Shown here piece by piece: positions 8,283 to 15,082 of a DNA stretch of 26,606 nt. The notes beneath the pieces were generated by a model. That model was not told the origin of the DNA. It saw only the letters and a program-made list of their open reading frames with translations, and did no database searches. Source of the DNA: RGIG3102 sp045633415 (GTDB lineage: Bacteria; Bacillota; Clostridia; Oscillospirales; Ruminococcaceae). Location: NCBI GenBank assembly GCA_045633415.1, contig JAZQYH010000005.1:1-26606 (forward strand). The letters run 5' to 3'. Position 1 is the stretch's first letter. Every line of letters begins with the position of its first letter. Both the position numbers and the translations under genes were made by a program.

Positions 8283-8309
8283 AAAATATCTCCCACTTGT
8301 TTTTTCTGT

Positions 8310-8338
8310 TATTGTGGGAAGAAAATAGGGAAATATGC
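8310..8338 (-). promoter_or_regulatory. spoVT: Candidate sigma-G promoter of spoVT
   Basis: On the minus strand GCATA (8334-8338) and CACAATA (8310-8316) are 17 bp apart. This fits the forespore sigma-G pattern (GHATR, about 17-18 bp, CATnHTA) except for one base in the -10. The start would fall about 20 nt before the ATG. Confidence 0.45.
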
Positions 8339-8345
8339 AAAAAGA

Positions 8346-8377
8346 ACCTATCAGCTTTCTATGAATTGCTGATAAGT
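8346..8377 (-). terminator. Hairpin behind the XRE remnant
   Basis: Arms ACTTATCAGC / GCTGATAGGT (10 pairs with one G-T) and a 12-nt loop, followed on the minus strand by TTCTTTTT. It directly follows the remnant's stop codon. Confidence 0.55.
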
Positions 8378-8527
8378 TTATTTCTTTTCAAATTCTTTTC
8401 CTGTTATTAAATAATTGATAGATACGTTAAAGTAGGCTGACATCCGAACCAATAGTTCAAGTGATGGCTGTCTTTTCCCATTTTCATAATGCGAAAGCGC
8501 TTCCCTTGAAATAATTGTAACAATTTG
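8378..8527 (-). pseudogene. C-terminal remnant of an XRE-family HTH repressor
   Basis: The minus-strand frame reads SREALSHYENGKRQPSLELL, then VRMSAYFNVSINYLITGKEFEKK and a TAA stop. This is the second half of a Cro/CI-type helix-turn-helix: recognition helix, the YE-GK-PS turn and the last two helices. The first half (helices 1-2, normally about 25 more residues including a start codon) is absent. The frame runs into an in-frame TAA at 8528-8530, with no ATG, GTG or TTG start and no ribosome site. The break coincides with the large palindrome at 8512-8536, so a deletion or insertion removed the promoter and N-terminus. It is unlikely to make a working protein. Confidence 0.8.
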
Positions 8528-8536
8528 TTACAATTA
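8512..8536. repeat. 25-bp perfect inverted repeat (IR1)
   Basis: Twelve-base arms TAATTGTAACAA and TTGTTACAATTA flank a single central base. It lies at the broken end of the XRE remnant and directly abuts IR2. It may be an operator or a rearrangement scar. Confidence 0.7.
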
Positions 8537-8561
8537 AAATGTTACAATATGTAACATTTTA
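8535..8561. promoter_or_regulatory. 27-bp inverted repeat (IR2), candidate operator of the DUF4177 gene
   Basis: Twelve-base arms TAAAATGTTACA and TGTAACATTTTA flank a 3-nt centre. It shares the TGTTACA/TGTAACA half-sites with IR1. It ends 7 bp before a -10-like TATAAA (8568-8573), so it covers the -35 and spacer region of the likely promoter. Confidence 0.55.
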
Positions 8562-8610
8562 GACATGTATAAATCTGTTAAATAGTATACAGCAAAGGAG
8601 ACTTGTAAAA

Positions 8611-9105
8611 ATGAAAGACTATGAAATTGCGGCCAAATATAAAATGAATATAATTGAAGTAAAAGACGCTATTGAAAAATACGCTGATTTTTCCTATACT
8701 AAAAATATTTTCGGCGATATTACTGTCCCTGATACTGTAAACATTGACCAGTTTATTCAGTCGTTACCTGAAATAAAAGATACAAAAGAAAAAGAAAGGC
8801 ACGAAAAACATTCTCTTAGCATATCACAGTTAAAAAACAGAGGATTTGACGGATACTATGAATACAAAGTTGTCAGTTTATCTGATGTGGGTGGCATATT
8901 CAAAAGTAATTCTGGCAGTGTGGATACAGAAAAAATGACACAGACATTAAATGAATTAGGCATGGATGGCTGGCGTCTTGTTACCGCTTATTCCAACGAA
9001 CTTGGGAAAAATGCTTTGTCTGGTGGTGCAGGTGGTGCATTGCTGGGTGTGAATTCTACTGTAGATGAGAATATACTTATTTTTGAAAGATTTATAAAAT
9101 TCTAA
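8611..9105 (+). CDS. DUF4177 domain protein
   Basis: Function unknown. The C-terminal part (about 82-164) fits the DUF4177 pattern: YYEYKVVSLSD near its start, TLNELGMDGWRLVTA in the middle and ILIFERFIKF at the end. A Gly-rich stretch GGAGGALLG lies before the last strand. Residues 1-80 are mostly charged, with a possible helical start (MKDYEIAAKYKMNIIEVKDAIEKY) and no membrane segment or signal peptide. ATG at 8611 is preceded by AAAGGAG at a 10-nt spacing. The coding sequence is more AT-rich than the flanking spoVT and glpK genes. It sits next to a broken repressor gene and two large inverted repeats, so an acquired accessory gene under local repression is plausible. Confidence 0.75.
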   Translation: MKDYEIAAKYKMNIIEVKDAIEKYADFSYTKNIFGDITVPDTVNIDQFIQSLPEIKDTKEKERHEKHSLSISQLKNRGFDGYYEYKVVSLSDVGGIFKSNSGSVDTEKMTQTLNELGMDGWRLVTAYSNELGKNALSGGAGGALLGVNSTVDENILIFERFIKF

Positions 9106-9111
9106 ACAAGA

Positions 9112-9143
9112 AAAACGGAGTGAAATCACTCCGTTTTATTTTT
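9112..9143. terminator. Bidirectional terminator between DUF4177 and ABC-F genes
   Basis: AAAACGGAGTGA / TCACTCCGTTTT arms around AA, followed by ATTTTTT on the plus strand and TTGTTTAG on the minus strand. It reaches the stop codon of the convergent ABC-F gene. Confidence 0.75.
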
Positions 9144-10615
9144 TATAATTCTATAGTTTTTGTTGCTATAGCAGTGCAGAACGCCCGGTCGTGTTCTGAA
9201 AAAATCATTGTAGGTTTACAGTTTACCAGCAGATTTTCCAGTTGACTGCGGCAGTAGATATCCAGATAATTCAGCGGTTCGTCCCACATATAGATATGTG
9301 CCTTGGAAGCAAGGCTTGCCGCCACCAGCACTTTTTTCTTCTGTCCTTGGCTATAGGTAGACATATCTGTTTCAAACAAGGCACGGCTGAAATCCAGCTT
9401 GCGCAGTATGGCACCAAACAGTGCCCTGTCCAGACCGTTATTGTCGGCATAGTCCCACACATTGCCTTTAAGGAATGAAGTATCTTGGGTAAGGTATGAT
9501 ATAACCAGACCATTAAAACGGTATATAGTGCCGCTGTAATTATCTGAAAGACCTGCAATACAATTGAACAGGCTGGTTTTTCCTGTGCCGTTGGCACCTT
9601 TCACCAGCACTCTGTCCCCTTGTTTCACATCAAAGGAAAGATTGGTTATAAGCTCTTTGTCTGGATAGCTTACAGATACATTTTCGCAATAAAAGCCTTT
9701 TGACGGCAGTGGCAGAGACGCCAGTTTCAAATCTTCACTGAACTCGCTGTTTTTAAGTAATGACTGCTTTTCTTCTATGGCTTTCATCTGTCTTGCCTGA
9801 ATATTTTTGGCACTTTGCATCATTTTTTCTGCTTTATGCCCCATAAAGCCACGGTCTATCATACCTTCGGTGTTGCTATCTTTATGTTTGCCTTTTTCGG
9901 CTTTATTGGACCAGTTTTCGCTTTGTTTGTAGGATGCTTCCAGACGTTTTATGTCTTTTTTCAGTATTCGGTTTCTGTCCTGTTCATATTTATCCTGTCT
10001 TTGCAGATTGTCCCAGAACTGTAAAAAGGAACATTTCTGCAGCATAATATCACTGCGGCCGATATACAATGTGTGATCGGTACAACTGTCCAGAAAAACT
10101 CTGTCGTGGCTTACGATTATATACCCCTGTTTTGATTTAAGATACTTTGCCAGCTGCTGTCTGCCAGCTGTATCCAGATGGTTGGTAGGTTCGTCTATCA
10201 GCAGAAACCCGTTTTCCTTCAGAAACAGTGCCGCCAACATAACCTTTGTCTGCTGACCTTTTGATAAAAAGGAAAACGGCAGGTAAAAGCTGTCTTCCCC
10301 AAAACCAAGCAGGCTTAATTCTCTGCGTGCCTGCCAGTCCATGCAGTGAGAAATTTCTGTCACGAGGTCTATTGCAAATATATTTTCATCCTCTACAGTA
10401 AATGGAAAATATTCAAAGTTCACGTCTGCACTTATTTTACCGCTGTATTCAAACTTATTCAGCATAAGGTTCATAAGTGTGGTTTTGCCACGACCGTTTC
10501 TGCCAGCCAGACCTGTGTGCCATGTGGTATCAAGGGTGAATGAAACATTGTCGAATATATTGTCTGTGCCGTTGTCATATCCAAAAGTAAGATTTTTTAT
10601 TTCAATAAGTGACAT
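9143..10615 (-). CDS. Lsa-type ABC-F ribosomal protection protein
   Basis: Two ABC ATPase domains on one chain with no membrane domain. Site 1 has Walker A GRNGRGKT (38-45), signature LSKGQ (117-121) and Walker B LLIDEPTNHLD (138-148). Site 2 has Walker A GANGTGKT (340-347), signature YSQGQ (421-425) and Walker B YMWDEPLNYLD (442-452), followed by the SEHD switch. The linker (about 200-300) is rich in K/R/E/Q and includes SNKAEKGKHKDSNTE, GFMGHKAEKMMQSAKNIQ. The MSLIEIKNLTFGYDN start, PLNYLD box, and 490 aa length match the Lsa family known for resistance to lincosamides, streptogramin A and pleuromutilins by displacing the drug from the ribosome. Actual resistance is not proven. GGGGTG lies 5 nt before ATG 10615. 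It is divergent from glpK. Confidence 0.88.
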   Translation of the reverse strand: MSLIEIKNLTFGYDNGTDNIFDNVSFTLDTTWHTGLAGRNGRGKTTLMNLMLNKFEYSGKISADVNFEYFPFTVEDENIFAIDLVTEISHCMDWQARRELSLLGFGEDSFYLPFSFLSKGQQTKVMLAALFLKENGFLLIDEPTNHLDTAGRQQLAKYLKSKQGYIIVSHDRVFLDSCTDHTLYIGRSDIMLQKCSFLQFWDNLQRQDKYEQDRNRILKKDIKRLEASYKQSENWSNKAEKGKHKDSNTEGMIDRGFMGHKAEKMMQSAKNIQARQMKAIEEKQSLLKNSEFSEDLKLASLPLPSKGFYCENVSVSYPDKELITNLSFDVKQGDRVLVKGANGTGKTSLFNCIAGLSDNYSGTIYRFNGLVISYLTQDTSFLKGNVWDYADNNGLDRALFGAILRKLDFSRALFETDMSTYSQGQKKKVLVAASLASKAHIYMWDEPLNYLDIYCRSQLENLLVNCKPTMIFSEHDRAFCTAIATKTIEL

Positions 10616-10639
10616 TGTTTCACCCCTTTCCTTTTTTAT

Positions 10640-10675
10640 ACTTTAAGAGTATCAAAGACAAAATATATTTGTCAA
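10640..10675 (-). promoter_or_regulatory. Promoter region of the ABC-F gene
   Basis: Minus-strand -35 TTGACA (10670-10675) is perfect. The best -10 is TACTCT, 18 bp away. A small inverted repeat ATACT-CTTAA-AGTAT overlaps that -10. No leader peptide or ribosome-mediated attenuator could be identified in the short leader. Confidence 0.45.
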
Positions 10676-10697
10676 CCCAGCACAGCTATGATAAAAT
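10669..10697 (+). promoter_or_regulatory. glpK: Promoter of glpK, -35 shared with the divergent gene
   Basis: -35 TTGTCA (10669-10674), 17 bp spacer, -10 TAAAAT (10692-10697) preceded by TGA. The -35 overlaps the opposite-strand TTGACA of the ABC-F gene by five bases. No convincing catabolite-repression (cre) box was seen. Confidence 0.6.
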
Positions 10698-10732
10698 GAA
10701 ATTATAAATATACGTAAAAATAAGGAGAAGCT

Positions 10733-12223
10733 ATGGAAAAGAAATATGTACTTGCCCTTGACCAAGGCACCACTTCATCCCGCGCAATTATATTTGACAA
10801 AGACCAGAAAATCGTGGCAATGGCACAGAAAGAATTTACCCAGATTTACCCAAAAGAAGGCTGGGTAGAACACGACGCTGTGGAAATTTATTCTTCACAG
10901 TATGGTGTAATGATTGAAGCTATTGTAAAAAGCGGTATTGACCCAGCAGAAATTGCAGGCATAGGTATTACAAACCAGCGTGAAACCACTGTGCTGTGGG
11001 ACAAAGCTACAGGCAGACCTGTTTACAACGCTATTGTATGGCAGTGCCGCCGTACTGCTGATATCTGTGACGGACTTGTGGCACGTGGTCTTGACAAATA
11101 CATCAAGGAAAGCACAGGTCTTGTAGTTGACGCCTATTTTTCTGGCACCAAAATCAAATGGATTCTGGACAATGTTGAGGGTGTAAGAGAAAAAGCTGAA
11201 AAAGGCGAAATCCTCTTTGGCACAATCGACTCCTGGCTGGTTTACAAACTGACAAACGGCAAGGTTCATGTAACTGACTATACAAATGCTTCCAGAACAA
11301 TGCTGTACAACATTCACACATTGGAATGGGATAAAAAACTGCTGGAAGAACTGGATATTCCACAGTCTATCCTGCCAGAGGTTCTGCCAAGCAGTCATAT
11401 ATACGGCTATGCAGATATTCAGGGTGTATCTATCCCTATTTCAGGTATTGCAGGTGACCAGCAGGCCGCACTTTTTGGTCAGAGATGCTTCAACAAAGGC
11501 GATGCCAAAAATACTTACGGCACAGGTTGTTTCCTTTTGATGAACACAGGTACAACACCTTACGAAAGCAACTCTGGTCTGGTTACTACAATCGCTGTTG
11601 GTATCGACGGCAGGGTTGAGTATGCACTGGAAGGTTCTGTATTTGTGGGCGGTGCTGTAATTCAGTGGCTTCGTGATGAAATGCGCTTCCTTACAGAAAG
11701 CCGAGATGCTGAGTACTATGCACAGAAAGTTTCCGACACAGGCGGGGTATATTTAATTCCTGCTTTCACCGGATTGGGGGCACCTTATTGGGATATGTAC
11801 GCCCGTGGTGCGATAGTTGGTATTACACGTGGCACAAAGCGTGAACATATTATACGTGCGGCACAGGAAAGTATTGCATATCAGTCCCTTGACCTTGTAA
11901 AAGCTATGGAAAAAGACACAGGTTTTGAACTGTCTGTGCTGAACGCCGACGGTGGCGCCAGCCGTGATGCATTCCTGATGCAGTTCCAGGCTGATATTCT
12001 GGACAAAAAAGTACAGAGACCTATCGTAAAAGAAACAACCGCTCTGGGTGCGGCATATCTGGCAGGTCTGGCAACAGGTCTGTGGAACAGCAGAGAAGAA
12101 CTGCAGACAGGCGAATGGTGCGACAAGGTATTTACACCTGATATGGAAAACGAAAAACGAGAAAAGCTTGTTCGTGGCTGGCACAAAGCAGTAGGTCGCA
12201 GTCTTGACTGGGCAGAACATTAA
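10733..12223 (+). CDS. glpK: Glycerol kinase
   Basis: Phosphorylates glycerol with ATP to sn-glycerol 3-phosphate in the cytosol. FGGY-kinase features are present: ALDQGTTSSRAIIFD (8-22), GITNQRETTVLWD, the catalytic Asp in GIAGDQQAALFGQ (D242), TYGTGCFLLMNTG (261-273), PAFTGLGAPYWD and NADGGASRDAFLMQFQAD. The 496 aa length is typical. ATG follows AAGGAG by 5 nt. The loop before D242, where many low-GC Gram-positive GlpKs carry the HPr-phosphorylated His (YHFYG-like), reads ADIQGVSIPI, so that control seems absent. It ends in its own terminator. No glycerol facilitator or glycerol-3-phosphate dehydrogenase gene is adjacent, so those must lie elsewhere. Confidence 0.97.
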   Translation: MEKKYVLALDQGTTSSRAIIFDKDQKIVAMAQKEFTQIYPKEGWVEHDAVEIYSSQYGVMIEAIVKSGIDPAEIAGIGITNQRETTVLWDKATGRPVYNAIVWQCRRTADICDGLVARGLDKYIKESTGLVVDAYFSGTKIKWILDNVEGVREKAEKGEILFGTIDSWLVYKLTNGKVHVTDYTNASRTMLYNIHTLEWDKKLLEELDIPQSILPEVLPSSHIYGYADIQGVSIPISGIAGDQQAALFGQRCFNKGDAKNTYGTGCFLLMNTGTTPYESNSGLVTTIAVGIDGRVEYALEGSVFVGGAVIQWLRDEMRFLTESRDAEYYAQKVSDTGGVYLIPAFTGLGAPYWDMYARGAIVGITRGTKREHIIRAAQESIAYQSLDLVKAMEKDTGFELSVLNADGGASRDAFLMQFQADILDKKVQRPIVKETTALGAAYLAGLATGLWNSREELQTGEWCDKVFTPDMENEKREKLVRGWHKAVGRSLDWAEH

Positions 12224-12230
12224 ACATACC

Positions 12231-12258
12231 AAAAAGCAGAGGAAACTCTGCTTTTTTT
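12231..12258 (+). terminator. Intrinsic terminator of glpK
   Basis: AAAAAGCAGAG / CTCTGCTTTTT with a GAAA tetraloop and a T-run, 7 bp after the stop codon. Confidence 0.85.
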
Positions 12259-12275
12259 ATTTGCATTAAAACAAG

Positions 12276-12304
12276 TTGTAGAAATCTGTGAAATAATGTA
12301 TAAT
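12276..12304 (+). promoter_or_regulatory. Promoter of the MFS transporter gene
   Basis: -35 TTGTAG (12276-12281), 17 bp spacer, -10 TATAAT (12299-12304). Confidence 0.6.
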
Positions 12305-12348
12305 TAATAATCAGATAAATAAATCGAATTTTGACAGGAGTTTTAAAA

Positions 12349-13578
12349 ATGCAGAAAAGTAAATTTCACTACGCCTGGCTGATACTGATTGCCGCTATAT
12401 GTATTCAGGGCGGTATTATCGGTGTTATGGTAAACTGTACAGGCGTTATTTTTTCAGCTATTATCGAAGATTTAGGGTTCCGCAGTGGCGACCTTTCCAT
12501 CTATTACACCATACGTGCCTTTTTACAGGCTGCAGCCTGTGGTGTAACTACAAAGCTGTTCCTTAACAAAAATCCTAAGCTGGTTATGACAGGTCTGGCT
12601 ACACTTGGTCTGGCAGGCTATGTAGGCATGTACTTCTATACAGAACTGTGGCAGTGGTATTTCTCTGGTGTGCTGGTAGGTATCTGTATGAGCTGTGTGC
12701 TGGTAGTTATCCCTGTTGTGCTGAACAACTGGTTCGCAGTTAAAAACGGTATGGTAATCGGTATTGCCATGGCGGCTTCTGGTCTGGCTGGTGCTGTGTT
12801 CAGCCCTATCCTTTCTTCCCTTATTATGACAATGGGCTGGAGAAAAACAGCTGTTTTCAATGGTGTAGTTGCTTTCCTGCTGATTGCCCTACCTTCCCTG
12901 CTTCTGCTGGTGCGCACACCTGAAGAAATGGGTATGAAACCATATGGCTGGACAGAGGACAAAAAAGAAGCAAAAGTTGAAACTGTGAAAGAAACAAAAA
13001 GCTATGCAATGCCTGCATCTATGTTCTTTATCTGTGCATTTGGTCTGATTGTAGCTGGTATTATGACACAGTTTGGCAACCAGCTGCCAATGCTGGCACA
13101 GTCTGTTGGCTATACAATCTCTGTTGGCGCTATGGTAACCAGCTGTAATATGGTTGGTAATGTTTTCGGCAAGCTGGCTATCGGTGTTATGGCTGACAGA
13201 ATCGGCATTTTCCCATCTGTTAACCTGACAAACATTATTATTGCTGTATCCACAATTATGCTGATTTTCAGCGGTACAACACCTGTTATGATGTATGCTG
13301 GCGCACTTCTTCTTGGTCTTGTATACTCAATGGGTACAACAGTGCCACCACTGGTATTTATGGAAGTTTATGGACCAGATGAATACAAGGTTCACCTGTC
13401 ACGTTTTCAGGCTTACAACAGTGTGGTAATGGCTCTGGCAAGCTCTGCGCTGCCATATATCTACGACTTTACAGGCAGTTTCAATGGTGCGCTGATTCTG
13501 GGCTTTGCATTTGCAATAATCCCAATAGCTACATTTGCAGTAGTAAAGAAAAAAGCAAATGCTATCAAAAATGCATAA
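12349..13578 (+). CDS. MFS transporter, OFA/monocarboxylate-like
   Basis: Cytoplasmic-membrane secondary carrier with about 12 hydrophobic segments in two halves and a charged central loop (DKKEAKVETVKETK, about residues 204-217). The N-terminus FHYAWLILIAAICIQGG and the sequence LVRTPEEMGMKPYG before the central loop recall MFS members of the oxalate:formate antiporter / monocarboxylate group. ANIVG-like GNVFGKLAIGVMADRIG starts the second half, the usual MFS loop motif. The open frame reaches a TTG at 12331, but that codon lies before the AGGAG site at 12336-12340. ATG 12349 is 8 nt after that site, so the protein is 409 aa. The substrate cannot be named. It has its own promoter and terminator, so a link with glpK is only positional. 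Confidence 0.85.
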   Translation: MQKSKFHYAWLILIAAICIQGGIIGVMVNCTGVIFSAIIEDLGFRSGDLSIYYTIRAFLQAAACGVTTKLFLNKNPKLVMTGLATLGLAGYVGMYFYTELWQWYFSGVLVGICMSCVLVVIPVVLNNWFAVKNGMVIGIAMAASGLAGAVFSPILSSLIMTMGWRKTAVFNGVVAFLLIALPSLLLLVRTPEEMGMKPYGWTEDKKEAKVETVKETKSYAMPASMFFICAFGLIVAGIMTQFGNQLPMLAQSVGYTISVGAMVTSCNMVGNVFGKLAIGVMADRIGIFPSVNLTNIIIAVSTIMLIFSGTTPVMMYAGALLLGLVYSMGTTVPPLVFMEVYGPDEYKVHLSRFQAYNSVVMALASSALPYIYDFTGSFNGALILGFAFAIIPIATFAVVKKKANAIKNA

Positions 13579-13590
13579 CTGATTAAAACA

Positions 13591-13622
13591 AAAAGGTGTG
13601 GAAAATCCACACCTTTTATTTT
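13591..13622 (+). terminator. Intrinsic terminator of the MFS gene
   Basis: AAAAGGTGTGGA / TCCACACCTTTT arms around AAA, followed by ATTTTT. Confidence 0.8.
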
Positions 13623-13638
13623 TGCAAAAAAGCATATG

Positions 13639-13664
13639 AAAAAGGAGCCATAAGGCTCCTTTTT
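13639..13664 (-). terminator. Intrinsic terminator of the first C-S lyase gene
   Basis: AAAAAGGAGCC / GGCTCCTTTTT around ATAA, 19 bp past the minus-strand stop. It is symmetric enough to act on both strands. Confidence 0.75.
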
Positions 13665-13683
13665 ATTTATGATAATTTGTTGA

Positions 13684-14883
13684 TTACCATTCGCCATTGA
13701 ATACATATTTGTCAAGACGAGCCATAGCTTCTTCAACTCTGTGTCTTGGCTGTGCAAGGTTGATACGGAAGTGTGTATTGCCTTTGAAACCTACACCATC
13801 CTGCCAGCCTACACCGTAGCTCATAGCCTGTACAAACAGTTCATCGTGAGTTTTACCGTGTTTTTCACACCATTCTTTAGTGTCAACGAAGATTACGTAT
13901 GTACCTTCTGGGTCACCTACTGTAACACCTTCAAAGTTTTTGCGGATAAAGTCAACAGCATATTTAGCATTGCCTTCGATTGTTGCAATCAGCTGTTCAG
14001 CCCATGCAAAACCTTCGTCGCTGTATGCTCCAAGGAGAGCATACATTGATGGCAGTGTCATTTTGTTGTACATTGTCAGATAAGACTGTCTTGCAAATCT
14101 TGCCTGCAGGTATGGGTTGTAGCAGATAGAGTAAGAGCCCATCATACCAGCAAGGTTAAATGTTTTTGATGGAGCGTACAGAGCGATTGTGTTCATTTTT
14201 GCATATTCGGAAACAGACTGTACTGGAACGTGTTTTTTGCCGGAGAATACAAAGTCAGCCCAGATTTCGTCAGAAACTACTTTAACTTCGTATTTTTCAC
14301 AAAGTTCCATCATTTTTTCAAGTTCCCATTTTTCCCATACACGACCAAGTGGGTTATGTGGGGAACAGAACAGCAATGTGCGGCAGCCAGCTTTGAATTC
14401 TTTTTCCATATCTTCAAAGTCCATTCTGTAAACGCCGTTTTCGTCGATAACCAGTTCGGATTCAACAGCATTCCAGCCAAGGTCTTTGATGTTTCTGCGG
14501 AAAGAAGCATAGATAGGTGTGTGAATCATGATTTTGTCGCCAGCGTGGCAGAACAGACGCAGAGCGTGAACATTACCGCCGTGTACACCGTGATGGTACA
14601 TGATGTTTTCTTTTTTCAGGCCTTCAACACCGTGTTTTCTCTTCTGCCAGTTGATGATTACATCATAGTATTCTTCTTTATGTGGGAAGTAGCCGAAGAT
14701 TGGGTGTTCCAGTCTTTCTTTGATGCTTTCTACGATTGCTGGACAAGTTTTGAAGCCCATGTCAGCAACTGCCATTGGGATAAAGTCAAAACCTTCTCTC
14801 AGATACGCTGGTTCATAGTCAGCAGCAGATGAGTCGTGCCCTTTTCTGTCAAGAGCTGTTTCAAAGTCAAAATTGTAAGCCAT
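13684..14883 (-). CDS. patB: PatB/MalY-type C-S lyase (aminotransferase fold), copy 1
   Basis: PLP enzyme of fold type I predicted to cleave the C-S bond of cystathionine, cysteine or cysteine conjugates to pyruvate, ammonia and a thiol. The PLP lysine is K240 in APSKTFNLAG. SDEIWADFVF (204-213) holds the cofactor-binding Asp, CSPHNPLGRVW the conserved Asn, and FRINLAQPRHR (372-382) the carboxylate-binding Arg. The GYF segment (IFGYFPHKEEYYDVIINWQKRKHG) and AVADMGF are typical of the PatB/MalY group. At 399 aa it is full length. ATG 14883 has GGAGG 7 nt upstream. The downstream end and much of the protein are closely similar to the gene at 15083, so this is one of a tandem duplicate pair. A terminator and a separate promoter region separate the two copies. 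An aminotransferase role is a less likely alternative. Confidence 0.88.
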   Translation of the reverse strand: MAYNFDFETALDRKGHDSSAADYEPAYLREGFDFIPMAVADMGFKTCPAIVESIKERLEHPIFGYFPHKEEYYDVIINWQKRKHGVEGLKKENIMYHHGVHGGNVHALRLFCHAGDKIMIHTPIYASFRRNIKDLGWNAVESELVIDENGVYRMDFEDMEKEFKAGCRTLLFCSPHNPLGRVWEKWELEKMMELCEKYEVKVVSDEIWADFVFSGKKHVPVQSVSEYAKMNTIALYAPSKTFNLAGMMGSYSICYNPYLQARFARQSYLTMYNKMTLPSMYALLGAYSDEGFAWAEQLIATIEGNAKYAVDFIRKNFEGVTVGDPEGTYVIFVDTKEWCEKHGKTHDELFVQAMSYGVGWQDGVGFKGNTHFRINLAQPRHRVEEAMARLDKYVFNGEW

Positions 14884-14923
14884 AGTTTTACCTCCGTTTT
14901 ATTTTACGAATTGTTGTAATCAT

Positions 14924-14929
14924 ATTATA
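14924..14929 (-). promoter_or_regulatory. -10 box of C-S lyase copy 1
   Basis: TATAAT on the minus strand, 41 bp before the start codon. No good -35 lies at 16-18 bp (TTTTAA at 17 bp), which may mean activator dependence. Confidence 0.4.
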
Positions 14930-15031
14930 AAACAAATTTTTCCAATTTAAAAGTATGCAAAACGAAGTTTAGTTAGAACATAAAACAGCTGTATCAAAAT
15001 TTGTGCATTGTGCAACATAGCTTTTATATGC

Positions 15032-15059
15032 AAAAAGAGGACTCTTTCGAGTCCTCTTT
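15032..15059 (-). terminator. Intrinsic terminator of C-S lyase copy 2
   Basis: AAAGAGGACTC / GAGTCCTCTTT around TTTC, with a TTTTTG tail on the minus strand. Confidence 0.8.
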
Positions 15060-15082
15060 CTAAAGTGATGGCATTTCGCAAA

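Noticed and set aside
8531..8610. N-terminal half of the XRE gene further right on the minus strand, split by an insertion
   Set aside because: No matching HTH first half is found in the region up to the DUF4177 stop, so simple loss is more likely than a split gene.
10616..10732. Leader-peptide attenuator typical of antibiotic-inducible ABC-F genes
   Set aside because: The leader is too short, and no short ORF with its own ribosome site or nested hairpins could be found.
10698..10732. Catabolite-repression (cre) box for glpK
   Set aside because: No stretch fits TGWNANCGNTNWCA in the promoter region.
10895..11398. 167-codon antisense frame inside glpK
   Set aside because: Fully within a conserved gene, no ribosome site and no domain-like sequence.
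14230..14832. 200-codon open frame antisense to C-S lyase copy 1
   Set aside because: It lies wholly inside a clear PLP enzyme gene, is Phe/Val rich as expected of a shadow frame, and has no ribosome site. A similar 186-codon shadow exists at 15008-15568 over copy 2.
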